A model generated the notes under the pieces. It saw only the letters and a list, made by a program, of their open reading frames with translations. It did no database searches and had not been told where the DNA came from. DNA of 64,000 bases from Photobacterium rosenbergii. Its GTDB lineage: Bacteria; Pseudomonadota; Gammaproteobacteria; Enterobacterales; Vibrionaceae. Of this stretch, positions 6,730-17,005 are shown piece after piece. The stretch spans positions 62,001-126,000 of the forward strand of contig NZ_PYMB01000005.1 of NCBI RefSeq assembly GCF_003026455.1. The letters are read 5' to 3'. How positions within the stretch are numbered: position 1 is the first letter of the stretch; every line of letters starts with the position of its first letter. Position numbers and translations under genes: made by a program.

Positions 6730-8916
6730 TTATGCGACTTTTGACGCCGAACGTCGGGCTTCGGTGATCAATTGGGTCAAAGACAGTACGTCTTGGCGTT
6801 TCATCATATCTTCGATGCAACAATTTAACTTGCGCCGCCAGTTAGGGTACTCATCGACTGTGCCCGGTATATTGACGGGCAGATCCATCTCAAGCCAATC
6901 TTCAAGCTGCAGACTCAGCAGTGACGACGATCCGGCAGCCAAGTGGCATTGCATACTGTGGCTAAGGACGCGATCCATCTCTAGGTAGCGGGCATCACGG
7001 CTGAGACCAGGCGGCAACATACCATGCCCGTCCATGCTGTTGATGATCTGCTGCTTGTCGTGAAGACGACTGTCATAAAGTGTCTGAAGTTGCTCCTCAT
7101 CCGGATACAGGCCTAGCTCTTTGCCCATTTTTAAGTCCTCACAATGCCAGAAACCACGTAGGGTTGGCATATCGTGGGTACACAGTGTCGCCATAGACTG
7201 GACCGGATAGTGGGCTGGAGAATAGAAACCACCGTCTTCAGCAGCCTCAAAGAAGAAGACCTTGTAGGAGTGTACGCCGGCCTCTTGCAGCAAGCCCACA
7301 ATTTCATCCGGTACCGTACCGAGATCTTCACCGATGACCGCACATTGGTGACGGTGACTCTCAAGCGACAGCAAACCAAGCAGTTGTTCTACCGGATAAT
7401 TGACGTAAACACCATTGCTTGCCCCTTCACCTTTGGGGATCAACCAAAGCCTCAATAAACCCAGCACATGGTCAATGCGCAAAGCACCGCAGTGACGCAT
7501 GTTTGCCCTTAGCAGTTCGATAAACGGACGGTAAGCCTGTTGCTTCAGCATCGAAGGGTTCAACGGCAGCAAGCCCCAATTCTGTCCCTGTGGACCCAAG
7601 ACATCCGGTGGCGCGCCAATGCTGAGATCTAGGGTCAATTCACCCTCGCTGGCCCAAGCATCGACACCTCCCTCACTCACGCCGACAGCCAAGTCACGGT
7701 AAAGGCCAATCATCATGCCTTTTTCATGCGCTAGTTGCTGTGCCTCCTGGAGTTGGATTTCCGCATTCCATTGCAAATACATGTAGAAGCGAACCAGTTC
7801 CTGGTTATCAGCAATAAAGCTCTGTACTGCGCGTTTTGAGAAGTGGCGATATTGTTGCGGGAATACCGGCCATCCCCACACTGTCTCGTCCTCTTTCTTG
7901 AGCTCGGCATGGAGCGCATCAAAGGCAGCTTGTTTCAGCAACGAATCGCCCCCCTCCTCGACAAAAGCCTCAAACGCTTTGGCGTAGTCAGTTTGATTCG
8001 CTTCATGACGGGTACAAAATTCCTGGTATAACATCGCCAATACTTCAAGCTTGGCTTCCGTCACACCGGTATAATCTATCCACTCGTTATCCCGCATGGC
8101 TTTTAGGCGGCTTTGAAATGCCAGATCACCCACCTTCTCCTGGGCGCCAGCACAGAAAGCAAACTCCGGAATGGAAGGAACGTCCAAATATATGATGTTG
8201 AGCCAACGACGAGATGACGGGCTATACGGACTTGCTGCATCCGGCTGGGCCGGGTAAAGGGAGTGAATCGGGTTCAAGCCGACAAAGTCACCTCCCTGCT
8301 CAGCGATTTTGGCGATCAGTAATTTCAAATCACCAAAATCACCCACCCCCCAGTTGTGATGTGATTTTAAACAGTACAGTTGGACACTGGTTCCCCAACT
8401 CTTATGCCCTGCAAGCATCGCAGGTTGCTTGTAGCAAGATTTCGGTGTGACAATCAGATCCGCTTCATAAGGTGTTTTTTTGCGTTTGCGATGTAGGAAA
8501 AAGCGGTGATACCCCATTTCCATGGTATATGGCAATGAGACAGTCAGAGGCCCGTCTGCATCCCTTTGATCGGAGATAACATGCTGCTTGATCTCACCAC
8601 GGATAGTCTGGCCTGATTCGCTGATAATCTCCCAGTTGAAATCAGCAGGGCGAATGCTACGTCCAATATAGAGATCGACATGGATCGGGTGGTTTTCTTT
8701 GGCAAAGATCACCGGCTCGATCAACCCCTTGCAACTATGCACCTCTGCTGCCGACGCCTTCATTTCCTCATCGGTCGTGGTTTGATAACCCAATCCCTGC
8801 AACACTCGGGTAACGATAGTTTCTTGCGCTTTCTCTTGCTCACCCCAGGCGTTGGTATAGCTATCAGCGATACCGGCTTGAGCAGCAACCTGGTTTAGTA
8901 CTGTTTTTTCAATCAT
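6730..8916 (-). CDS. malQ: 4-alpha-glucanotransferase (amylomaltase, GH77)
   Basis: This cytoplasmic enzyme of about 728 residues transfers maltodextrin segments between chains and releases glucose, feeding MalP with longer chains. GH77 hallmarks are 'GWGVGDFGDL'-like 'NWGVGDFGDLKLLI', 'LNPIHSLYP', the nucleophile region 'LRIDHVLGLLRLW' and the acid/base region 'AVIGEDLGTVP', plus 'YKVFFFE' and 'ATLCTHDMPTLRGFW'. Length compares with 694 residues in E. coli MalQ. The ATG at 8916 has GGAG at a good distance; an upstream TTG at 8928 is less likely. It lies 41 bases after malP and is surely co-transcribed with it. Unlike V. cholerae, no malT or glgB is nearby. Confidence 0.95.
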   Translation of the reverse strand: MIEKTVLNQVAAQAGIADSYTNAWGEQEKAQETIVTRVLQGLGYQTTTDEEMKASAAEVHSCKGLIEPVIFAKENHPIHVDLYIGRSIRPADFNWEIISESGQTIRGEIKQHVISDQRDADGPLTVSLPYTMEMGYHRFFLHRKRKKTPYEADLIVTPKSCYKQPAMLAGHKSWGTSVQLYCLKSHHNWGVGDFGDLKLLIAKIAEQGGDFVGLNPIHSLYPAQPDAASPYSPSSRRWLNIIYLDVPSIPEFAFCAGAQEKVGDLAFQSRLKAMRDNEWIDYTGVTEAKLEVLAMLYQEFCTRHEANQTDYAKAFEAFVEEGGDSLLKQAAFDALHAELKKEDETVWGWPVFPQQYRHFSKRAVQSFIADNQELVRFYMYLQWNAEIQLQEAQQLAHEKGMMIGLYRDLAVGVSEGGVDAWASEGELTLDLSIGAPPDVLGPQGQNWGLLPLNPSMLKQQAYRPFIELLRANMRHCGALRIDHVLGLLRLWLIPKGEGASNGVYVNYPVEQLLGLLSLESHRHQCAVIGEDLGTVPDEIVGLLQEAGVHSYKVFFFEAAEDGGFYSPAHYPVQSMATLCTHDMPTLRGFWHCEDLKMGKELGLYPDEEQLQTLYDSRLHDKQQIINSMDGHGMLPPGLSRDARYLEMDRVLSHSMQCHLAAGSSSLLSLQLEDWLEMDLPVNIPGTVDEYPNWRRKLNCCIEDMMKRQDVLSLTQLITEARRSASKVA

Positions 8917-8957
8917 CACTGGCTCCAATAGCGGCCTCCCGGCCGCTACCTATTTCC

Positions 8958-11414
8958 TTATTGACGGTGGGCTGGGGTCAGCCCCCAAATGTTATTGGCA
9001 TAATCACGAATACTGCGATCCGAGCTGAACTTGCTCATGAGTGCGGTATTCAAAATAGCTTTGCGGGCCCAAGTTTTCTGGTCGCGGTATTGGGCATCGA
9101 TTTTCTCTTGCGTCTTCACATAATCGGCAAAGTCAGCCAGCACTAGGTATGGGTCGCCCCCTTCTAACAGGTTGTGGCGAATTGCCGCCAACTGGCCAGG
9201 GTTACCTGGTGTGAATTCATCGGTATTGAGCAGATCCAACGCTGCACGTAACAGGCTATCAGCATGGTAGTAGCGGTAAGGGTCGTAACCCTCTTGCTTG
9301 AGTTTTTGTACTTCATCAACCAATAAGCCGAAGATGAAGATGTTCTCGTCGCCCACTTCTTCCCGCATCTCAACGTTTGCGCCGTCCATCGTACCTATGG
9401 TCAATGCACCGTTCATCGCGAACTTCATGTTGCCCGTGCCAGATGCTTCTTTACCAGCCGTCGAGATCTGCTCAGACACATCCGCTGCCGGGAACAGGAT
9501 TTCTGCTAAGCTGACACGGTAATCAGGAATGAATACCACTTTCAGCTTGCCGCCAAGACGTGGGTCGTTGTTTACTTTCTCTGCCACCTTGTTGATGGCA
9601 AAGATAATGTCTTTCGCCAGTGCGTAACCCGGCGCTGCTTTCGCGCCAAAGAAGAATACTCGAGGGTGCATATCAAACGTTGGGTCGTTTAATAGGCGGT
9701 GGTATAGCGCCAGGATGTTCAGCAGGTTTAGGTGCTGGCGCTTGTATTCGTGCAGTCGCTTGATTTGGATATCGAAAATAGCATCAGTATCAAGCTCGAT
9801 ACCCATGTTTTCTTCAACCCAATCAGCCAAACGCTGCTTGTTTTCTTTCTTCACTGCCATGTAGCGCTTCTGGAAGGCTGCATCGTCAGCGAACTTCTCT
9901 AGGCCAGCAATTTTCTCAAGGTTGGCCGGCCAGTCATCGCCCACTTTTTCGCTAATGAGAGCAGATAGACCAGGATTACAGTATTTGATCCAACGACGTG
10001 GAGTGACACCGTTTGTTACGTTGGTCAAGCGGCCAGGGAATAGCTCGTTGAATTCAGGGAATAGATCGCGCTTAACCAGCTCTGAGTGCAGGGCTGCAAC
10101 ACCGTTTACGGCGTATGCGCTGACAACACACAGGTTAGCCATGCGAACCATACGCTGTGGACCTTCCTGGATGATAGAAAGCTTGCGCTTCACTTCGTTG
10201 TTACCCGGCCAAGTTTGCTCAACCAGCTTCATGAAACGGTGGTTGATTTCGAAGATGATTTCCATATGACGCGGCAGCATCTGCTGGATCAAAGCTTCGC
10301 TCCACGTTTCCAGTGCTTCTGGAAGTAGTGTGTGGTTGGTGTATGCAAAGGTCTTCGAAGAGATTTCCCACGCCTTGTCCCAGCCTAGTTTGTACTCATC
10401 TAGAAGGATGCGCATCAGCTCTGGGATAGCAATGGTTGGGTGAGTATCGTTAAGCTGAATTGTCTCAAGCTCAGATAGTGACTCGATAGAGTTACCCGCT
10501 GCTTCGTGACGGCGCAGAATGTCTGCAACCGAACATGCACAGTGGAAGTACTGCTGCATTAGACGTAGAGCTTTACCTTGGTCGTGGTTATCGTTCGGGT
10601 AAAGAACCTTGGTCACGTTGCCCGCTTCCAGTGCAGAGTACTGGGCACCAACATAGTCACCGTCGTTGAAACGGGCAAGGTTGAACGGAGCGTTCGAACG
10701 GCACTCCCAAAGGCGTAGCGGATAGACGCTGTTGTTGTCATAACCGACAATCGGTAGATCCCAGGCAACACCTTCAACGGTCATTGCTGGTACCCAGCGG
10801 CGGCACTCTACACCGTTCTCATCGGTGTAAGCTTCAACATGGCCATACAGGCAAACTTCTTGGTTCAGTTCTGGGCGAAGAATTTCCCATGGGTAACCTT
10901 CAAGGCCACGCCATGCATCCGGCGCTTCAACCTGACGACCATCAACAAAAGACTGACGGAACAGACCGTACTCATAGTGCAGACCGTAACCCACTGCAGG
11001 GTATTCCTGTGCTGCTAGTGAGTCCATGAAACAAGCCGCTAGGCGACCTAGACCACCGTTACCCAATGCTGGGTCACGCTCTTCTTCCAGAAGGTCAGTC
11101 AGGTTCTGGCCCATTTCTTCCATTGCGTCAGCAACATTTTGGTAAAGGCCCATGCTGATAAGGTTGTTGCCGGTTAGGCGGCCGATCAAAAATTCCAGTG
11201 AAAGGTAGTTAACACTGCGGGCTTTCTGCTCGGCAAGATTCTTTTCGGTAGCTAACAAATTACCGGTACTGATCTCGGCTAGCGCTTTGCCCATAGCTAA
11301 ATACCACTGGCGAGCAGAAGCTGTCTGAGGAGTGGCTGCATAGTGAGATGAAAGAAACATTGCTACACGTTGTTTGAAGGTGTTTTTATCAAACTGTTGT
11401 TTTGTCATAGACAT
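8958..11414 (-). CDS. malP: Maltodextrin phosphorylase (GT35)
   Basis: This PLP enzyme of about 818 residues splits maltodextrins with phosphate to glucose-1-phosphate. It follows E. coli MalP almost throughout: 'EFLIGRLTGNNL', 'DPALGNGGLGRLAACF', 'GYGLHYEYGLFRQSF', 'IQLNDTHPTIAIPELMRI', 'FDIQIKRLHEYKRQHLN' and the PLP-lysine region 'KEASGTGNMKFAMNGALT'. The open frame extends far upstream to 11627, but that extension has no family likeness. ATG at 11414 or 11426 is the realistic start, giving 'MSMTKQQFDKNTF'. No clear Shine-Dalgarno is seen. It is the first gene of malPQ. Far upstream lie an operator-like repeat (11746-11765) and a perfect CRP-type palindrome (11814-11829). Confidence 0.95.
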   Translation of the reverse strand: MSMTKQQFDKNTFKQRVAMFLSSHYAATPQTASARQWYLAMGKALAEISTGNLLATEKNLAEQKARSVNYLSLEFLIGRLTGNNLISMGLYQNVADAMEEMGQNLTDLLEEERDPALGNGGLGRLAACFMDSLAAQEYPAVGYGLHYEYGLFRQSFVDGRQVEAPDAWRGLEGYPWEILRPELNQEVCLYGHVEAYTDENGVECRRWVPAMTVEGVAWDLPIVGYDNNSVYPLRLWECRSNAPFNLARFNDGDYVGAQYSALEAGNVTKVLYPNDNHDQGKALRLMQQYFHCACSVADILRRHEAAGNSIESLSELETIQLNDTHPTIAIPELMRILLDEYKLGWDKAWEISSKTFAYTNHTLLPEALETWSEALIQQMLPRHMEIIFEINHRFMKLVEQTWPGNNEVKRKLSIIQEGPQRMVRMANLCVVSAYAVNGVAALHSELVKRDLFPEFNELFPGRLTNVTNGVTPRRWIKYCNPGLSALISEKVGDDWPANLEKIAGLEKFADDAAFQKRYMAVKKENKQRLADWVEENMGIELDTDAIFDIQIKRLHEYKRQHLNLLNILALYHRLLNDPTFDMHPRVFFFGAKAAPGYALAKDIIFAINKVAEKVNNDPRLGGKLKVVFIPDYRVSLAEILFPAADVSEQISTAGKEASGTGNMKFAMNGALTIGTMDGANVEMREEVGDENIFIFGLLVDEVQKLKQEGYDPYRYYHADSLLRAALDLLNTDEFTPGNPGQLAAIRHNLLEGGDPYLVLADFADYVKTQEKIDAQYRDQKTWARKAILNTALMSKFSSDRSIRDYANNIWGLTPAHRQ

Positions 11415-11745
11415 AATTAACGCCATAAAAGTAATGAATTGTTGTTCTGCAAAGCTATTGCCTTGAACTTTTGAAGCTGTCATGTAGCAAGAAGATTCAA
11501 GCTGGGAATTTGCCCCTTCAGCAAAGTTCCTACCAGTATCAAAGCACTTTCCGTGACCATTAACGCTACCCACAACATCGCCAACCTCATCCTGGTTGGT
11601 TTGCCCTCTCGTTCCTCTGCCGACCACCTTGGCTATAGGGATTAAGTAGCAACAAATGGGCTATGTAGCATGTCTTACTTCGATAAAGCCTTTTCAAACA
11701 GATATCTATCCGATAAATACCCACTTAGGCCCAACCGTTAAATTG

Positions 11746-11765
11746 TAGTCGTACATGACGTACTA
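11746..11765. promoter_or_regulatory. Operator-like repeat upstream of malP
   Basis: TAGTCGTACATGACGTACTA contains GTACA-TGA-CGTAC, one base away from the GTACA-N3-TGTAC pattern found before malE and the porin gene. The outer bases TAGT/ACTA add symmetry. A possible -10 box TACAAT overlaps its left edge on the minus strand (11742-11747), so a bound protein would block RNA polymerase. Confidence 0.55.
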
Positions 11766-11813
11766 CCAAATTAATCAGTTCATACTTTGGACTAAATACC
11801 CTCACCGATGAAT

Positions 11814-11829
11814 TGTGATGGAATTCACA
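11814..11829. promoter_or_regulatory. CRP-type site upstream of malP
   Basis: TGTGA-TGGAAT-TCACA is a perfect match to the CRP consensus TGTGA-N6-TCACA and is extended by matching AT and AT on each side. Catabolite activation of malPQ is the natural reading. Confidence 0.75.
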
Positions 11830-11912
11830 ATCGGTGGGCGCAGAGTTTGAACGAAATCACATTTCGTACACCTCTAATTCCCAGCAGGAAAGTACTCAGA
11901 AAAGAAATAAAA

Positions 11913-11947
11913 AAACGGCATATTGCCAAATAGACAATATGCCGTTT
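11913..11947 (-). terminator. Rho-independent terminator after the GH38 gene
   Basis: A perfect 13-base stem (AAACGGCATATTG with its complement) has a 9-base loop. On the minus strand it is followed by a T-rich run, 20 bases after the stop codon of the mannosidase. Confidence 0.85.
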
Positions 11948-11967
11948 CATCCAGAGACCGATCCGTT

Positions 11968-14900
11968 CTAATGACTGATTTTTAGGGTCACTATCTCGAA
12001 GGGTGAAAGGGTTATGACTTTATTTTCGGTCGGCGCACTCTGATAAGAAAGCGGCCTCTCCATCAAATCGACTTCCTGTACCCGACTGCCCAGGCGGCTA
12101 TCCCACCGCAAGGATGTCTGTGACCGGCAGCCAAAGGTTTCAAACAAACGAACGATAATGCCACTACCGTCTTCTGCTGGTTTTACTGTCTCTACAACGA
12201 TACCGGGTTCGCTTGAGCTAACCAGAGTCATCGAATCGGGATAGGACATTGCCGCAGACGCTTCCTTATTTTGTGCCTTAACCTGAAGCAATGGCTCAAG
12301 GGACTTAACCCGCAACGGGTTGTTCAGTGCATAACCTTGCTGGACTACCCCCCCCAGACTGGTAGTCACCCTCGTGGGTATAAATAGAGTAGATAAAGAA
12401 ATGCTCACCTATATCCCCGAAGTTATCTGCGGTATACCCTGCCTCTCCCTCATGGCCAAACTCCGATCCGGGCTTCTTCTGCGAACGCAGCAACGTCACC
12501 TCAAGCGACTGATCTTTAACCCGATAACCGTATTTCGAATCCGACATAATGGCTACGCCACATTCACCATCTGATAGATCAACCCATTTATGGGCAGGGA
12601 TCTCATCTTTCGCTGCGGCATGCGAGTCATCACTATGGGTCGGGCGGTTGATAACCCCAAACTGGATATTGCACTGCGCCTCATGGGCCACCACCGATAC
12701 AGGGAAACGAGCCTTCAGGGATACATCCTGCTCATGCCAGTCAATATAAGTCTGGAAATCAACACGGTAGCTGCCTGCGAGCAGTACAATTTCCTGTACC
12801 ACAACAGATTGGTTGTAGCGATAGTATTGTTTAACCGCCGCTCGCGGCCCATCGACAATAGCCTCAGCACGCTCAAAACACAGCACTGATGATTGTCCCT
12901 CGCGGTATCCATCGGCAAAGTCCCACGCCGCATACTGGCTGGCGCGCTCATGGTAAGCCCTCAGTTCATTTCCGATAGTGCCAGTGCTGCTATCCGGTGC
13001 AATAAACTCCTTGGCCAATTGCTTGTCGAACATAGAGCGGATCCCACCATCAGGGGCAAATTCCACCCTCATGCAATCACTTTCCAGATAATACGGCGTG
13101 GCCTGCATCAACACTTCAGACTGTTGTTCAACCTGTTCATTCACCGCATAACCCAGCGGGCCAACTGCCACTTCTTGCCATCGCCCATCAATATTGATCC
13201 ACTCATTGCGAGCGAATGGCGCTGTATTGTAGGCAATAAATGGCTTGTTGAAGCCACCCAGGCTGAGATTTGTCTCTACCCTTACTTCTAAAACGGCCAA
13301 CAGCTCCCTGGCTTGCTCGAGCATACGCCGGTAGTCGCTTTCTGCTTCCCGGTAGACCCTGACAATCGACGAGCCCGGTAGAATATCGTGGAACTGCAGG
13401 GTAAGCGTTTCTCGCCACAGTTGGCTGACAGCTTCACGCTCCTCGCGACTACACGGGGTGACAGACATCATCATCTCGAGATCATGGAGGATATGTTCCA
13501 TGTCACGGTTGCCCCGCTTGGTTCGGGACTCGGTGGTAAAACACCCCTGGTGTGCCTCGAAATACAATTCCCCCTTGAGCGAAGGTAACTGCTCCCGCTT
13601 ACTTTCGGCCCTAGAGAAAAAATCATCTACCCGGCCATTGCGGGCTTTGGGCAAGCCCTCGAGATCCTTGATCCGCTGGAATCGTTCGATATGCTCTTCA
13701 GCGGGGCCACCGCCGCCATCACCTACCCCATATACCATCAAGGCTTGATTGAAAATGGCCTTCTCCTTGTAATTAGCCTCCAGCCGCAAAGAGGATGTGG
13801 CACGTGCACGGCTATCATAGGTATCTTCGGGGAAGTTGTGCATAATCACCTCCGAGCCATCTAGTCCCTGCCAGCGGAACAGATGGTGCGGGAATGGATT
13901 GATTTTGTTCTGTGACAGCTTTTGCGATGCAATGTAGTTGACGCCCGACTTCACCAGTATCTGCGGTAATGTAGCCGTGAAACCAAACACATCCGGCTCC
14001 CACAGGTAATTGACCTCCTGACCGAAGTGTTCAAGGGTAAACTGGCGGCCAAACATAATTTGGCGGATCAAAGATTCTCCGCTCACCAGATTAAGATCTG
14101 ACTCTACCCAGAAGCAGCCTTGCAATTCAAACCGCCCTTCGACGACATGGTGCTTGATACGTTCGAATAATTGCGAGTAGTCATCTTTGATCCAATCAAA
14201 CAACTGGTACTGGCTCGCCCCAAACAAGTAATCTGGGTACTTATCCAAGTTGGCAACTGCTGTAGTAAATGTTCTCATCGCCTTGCGCTTACCCTCCCGC
14301 AGGGGCCACATCCAAGCCAAATCCAAATGGGCATGGCCGGTAGCGGTGATATCAACGCTTCCCCCAGTTGATGGCTGGTCGTAAATATCGGCAAGCAACT
14401 GCCGACATAGTGCAATTTCCTGATCAGTAAAGTGCACCAGCGCCTGATCAACGCGATCTAAAACTTGATGAAAGCGAGCAAAGCGGGCCTCGTTAGAAAT
14501 CAACTCAGGCTTATCTTTGGTCGACACTCCTTTCGGTTGGTGGGAAACTTGCCCGCTATCCCCCTTGAGCCAGTCGACCAGCACCTCAACATCGTAATAC
14601 AGAGCTTTTAGCTCTGAATGACAAGTACCCAAATGTGCATCAGTGATTACCCCGCCATTTTGGACATAACCAAATAAGTCGTTACACCCGGCATCCACCC
14701 AAAACTCGATGGTCTCACCGAGTACCCCTTTACTTAATTCCACCAGCCACTTGCCTGGTTTATCCGGTGGGATCCCGTAAGAAGACATTTTGTTGGTAAT
14801 GCCACGGATAGGGTTGCCTGCTGCATCGTGCACCAAGCCTTCCCCACCAATATCGACCATCAACACCAAATCCAATCCTTCATCGATAGCAGGTATTTGG

Positions 14901-15109
14901 CCAGATAATTTCATCCAAGCACAATCAAATAACCCTCCCCACGAATCTCCAATTCTAAGCTGGCAATGCTCTCCCTTTCGCTTATCAGCAAAAGAAAGCG
15001 GCTCCTTTGATAACCAGCCTTCTATTTTCATTTCTGACAATGGGATATATACTTTCCTACCAATTCTTTCGAGCAGGTTCGAAGCATTTTCTATTTTGTT
15101 TGGGTTCAT
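11968..15109 (-). pseudogene. GH38 alpha-mannosidase, frameshifted at a G8 tract
   Basis: The frame from the ATG at 15109 encodes 934 residues and ends in a short foreign tail at 12305. The remaining domain continues in another frame from about 12356 to 11968. Reading the run of eight G (minus strand, 12348-12355) as seven restores one protein of about 1046 residues ('YQSGGVVQQGYALNNPLRVK'). GH38 marks: 'TGHAHLDLAWMWPLREGKRKA' (around residue 260, metal His/Asp) and 'LWEPDVFGFTATLPQIL' (around 370, with the nucleophile Asp). The family removes alpha-mannosyl units; MngB of E. coli acts on mannosylglycerate-6-phosphate. No signal peptide, hence cytoplasmic. The break may be real, phase-variable, or a sequencing error; the downstream frame shows no other damage. 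Confidence 0.85.
12348..12355 (-). repeat. G8 homopolymer at the mannosidase frameshift
   Basis: Eight consecutive C on the plus strand (G on the coding strand) sit exactly where the mannosidase frame is lost. Seven would keep the frame. Such tracts slip during replication and are also a common sequencing error. Confidence 0.9.
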
Positions 15110-15283
15110 AAGAAAAGCCTATCAATGAAATTATTTATAGGTGGAGTAAAGAATATTTTAATCAGCAAGCATCAATATGACTTAAATGATGATTCATTAA
15201 TAAGTCATAATGGTGATTTTGATATATTAAATAAATGGCCATCTAATAAGACGACCAGTCAATATAGATTTAAATAGCGTTAA

Positions 15284-16105
15284 TTATTTAAAAAATAAAT
15301 TAAGCATATCAGGAAAGCGTTTGGCCCATGCCGATTCAGTATGCCTCGCACCTTCATCCACCGCATAATGCAATCTGAGGTGAGGTTTGGTTTTCAGCAC
15401 AGCACTCATAGTATTGGCACCCTCTAAATAAATTTGCTCAAAGTTAACCCCCCGACTGCTGCTCTCTTCTGTTCCTATATCCATATAGACGAGTACATCT
15501 TGGTCAAGTTGGCGATGGTTGAGGTAGTTAAGCATTTCAGGTTGGTTAAACCAAAAAGCAGGAGAGAACACGCCGGCTTTGGCAAAAACATCAGGCCGCT
15601 CCATCACACCATACAAACTAATGAAGCCACCCATCGAGCTGCCTGCAATCGATGTATCGAGGCGGCCGGGAAGCGTGCGGTAGTGAGTATCAATGTAAGG
15701 TTTGAGGGTGTCAGCGATAAATGCTATGTAATCACTTCCCTGGCCTCCACTCTGGTAAACGCTGGTATCCCAGTCTGGAAGATCAAAACTTTGATCCATC
15801 TTCCATGGCGAATATTCATACATTCGACAAAGGCCACCATACTCAGCGCCATTATCAATCCCTACGACAATGACACCTTCTTCACCGGCAAAGAACTGAT
15901 CGACATTTTGCGGTATTTGCCAGGTCTCACCGCCATAGCTAATTGCAGGATCGAAGAGGTTTTGACCGTCATGCATATAAATAACCGGGTAATCACGTCC
16001 TGACTGGTGATAACCTTTTGGTAGCAACACCCGGACGATTCTCTCACGCCCTAATTGAGGCATGGTGAAATTATTTATAATGTGATAACGGTCAGTGCTA
16101 AGCAT
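15284..16105 (-). CDS. Alpha/beta-hydrolase esterase (esterase D / Fes-like)
   Basis: This 273-residue esterase of the PF00756 type cleaves acyl esters of sugars or related compounds. The nucleophile elbow is 'IAGSSMGGFISLYG' (Ser near residue 160), preceded by 'YPVIYMHDGQNLFD'; the catalytic acid is probably in 'VYMDIGTEE' and the His in 'GARHTESAWAKRF' near the C terminus. No signal peptide, so cytoplasmic. A TAAGG box precedes the ATG at 16105. The gene starts only 8 bases after the end of the TrmB-type regulator and is 174 bases upstream of the mannosidase, so regulator, esterase and mannosidase probably form one transcript. The natural substrate is not evident; removal of acyl groups from imported glycans is a reasonable guess. 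Confidence 0.8.
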   Translation of the reverse strand: MLSTDRYHIINNFTMPQLGRERIVRVLLPKGYHQSGRDYPVIYMHDGQNLFDPAISYGGETWQIPQNVDQFFAGEEGVIVVGIDNGAEYGGLCRMYEYSPWKMDQSFDLPDWDTSVYQSGGQGSDYIAFIADTLKPYIDTHYRTLPGRLDTSIAGSSMGGFISLYGVMERPDVFAKAGVFSPAFWFNQPEMLNYLNHRQLDQDVLVYMDIGTEESSSRGVNFEQIYLEGANTMSAVLKTKPHLRLHYAVDEGARHTESAWAKRFPDMLNLFFK

Positions 16106-16113
16106 AATTAACC

Positions 16114-16938
16114 TTAATCCTTAGGTAAATTTAATTGATCCTGAACCATTTCATTGGTTTGCTCATGAATGGTTCTAATGCGAACAGGTTGAATATCTGA
16201 TGACTTTTCAAATTCAGTCAAATAGATATCATTGTGAAAATGCTCTGCTGTCATTTTCACCATCAAGCGATTATTGGTATAAAGCCCTTCACTTTCCTCA
16301 CGATGAGAAAAAATAAGTGCTTGCGACATATCGACAACCATCATGAAGCGGTGAGATGGATATAAATCTTCGTCTTTGTCAAAGCGGGAATAAAGCTCCA
16401 CTTTTTCGTGCGGCGTTTCAATGCGGTTAAACGAGAAGCAAATGATCCGAACACCACGCTCGATAGCCTGGCAAATTTCATCGCCAAAAATACCCAACCT
16501 GAAGTCTGAGTTGAGATAGATCTCCACTTTTGCCTGACTGATCATCTCCCTGGCTCTCTGCACCAGGTTATCATAGCCCGTCAGGTTGTAGATAAACTCC
16601 TTCTCTTCCTGCAGCATCATCTTGGAAAGTTCTTTTTTCAAGATGCTGATATTTTCAACCGTTTTTTTCTCGATTTGGCTGAAGATAAGGTCAGGAGACT
16701 TCGCCTCATACTCCTTGGTATCACCTTCCGACATGAAGATGTAGCCATTGTTGTAGAGGTTATCGATAGATGAATATACCGATGAACGGGAAAGTGAAAT
16801 TTCTTTAGCGATTTTATAACCACTTGCCCGGCCATTTTTCAGCAAGTTGATGTACACGAGTGCATCCGTTTTAGTAAACCCGAAGTCCATCAGTTTAGTC
16901 ACGAGATCTGGCACAATTTGTCCTTTAAAGCTATTCAC
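16114..16938 (-). CDS. TrmB-family sugar-responsive transcription regulator
   Basis: This protein of 274 residues has an N-terminal winged helix of the TrmB type (about residues 10-80: 'LMDFGFTKTDALVYINLLKNGRASGYKIAKEISLSRSSVYSSI'; shown here only to mark its position), a helical linker (about 88-112) and a C-terminal regulatory domain ('AKVEIYLNSDFRLGIFG', 'AIERGVRIICFSF'). TrmB proteins are best known as archaeal repressors of maltose/trehalose ABC transporters, with sugar as inducer. The start is a GTG at 16938 with AAGGG upstream. It lies between the malEFG-GH13 operon and the esterase/mannosidase genes and is the only mal-type regulator in view; no MalT is present. It is the best candidate to bind the shared TAGTAGTACA-N3-TGTAC repeat. 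Confidence 0.82.
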   Translation of the reverse strand: MNSFKGQIVPDLVTKLMDFGFTKTDALVYINLLKNGRASGYKIAKEISLSRSSVYSSIDNLYNNGYIFMSEGDTKEYEAKSPDLIFSQIEKKTVENISILKKELSKMMLQEEKEFIYNLTGYDNLVQRAREMISQAKVEIYLNSDFRLGIFGDEICQAIERGVRIICFSFNRIETPHEKVELYSRFDKDEDLYPSHRFMMVVDMSQALIFSHREESEGLYTNNRLMVKMTAEHFHNDIYLTEFEKSSDIQPVRIRTIHEQTNEMVQDQLNLPKD

Positions 16939-17005
16939 AATCAGCCCTTTAGAATATCACTAAGTCACAGAGGCGTCCAAGCCGTACCACTAATTGTTCG
17001 CGCCC

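Larger units (their letters stand above)
11415..11912. other. Long malP upstream region
   Basis: These 500 bases carry no convincing gene. The malP frame stays open through half of it, but the encoded residues do not resemble the family. The region holds the operator-like repeat and the CRP-type site listed separately. A long untranslated leader for malP is implied if the promoter lies by those sites. Confidence 0.5.

Noticed and set aside
11415-11627. N-terminal extension of malP (71 residues)
   Set aside because: The extension does not resemble GT35 proteins and has no ribosome site; the family starts near 11414.
11968-12408. Separate 146-residue gene at the end of the mannosidase
   Set aside because: Its sequence continues the GH38 C-terminal domain in another frame; it is the broken end of one gene, not an independent gene.
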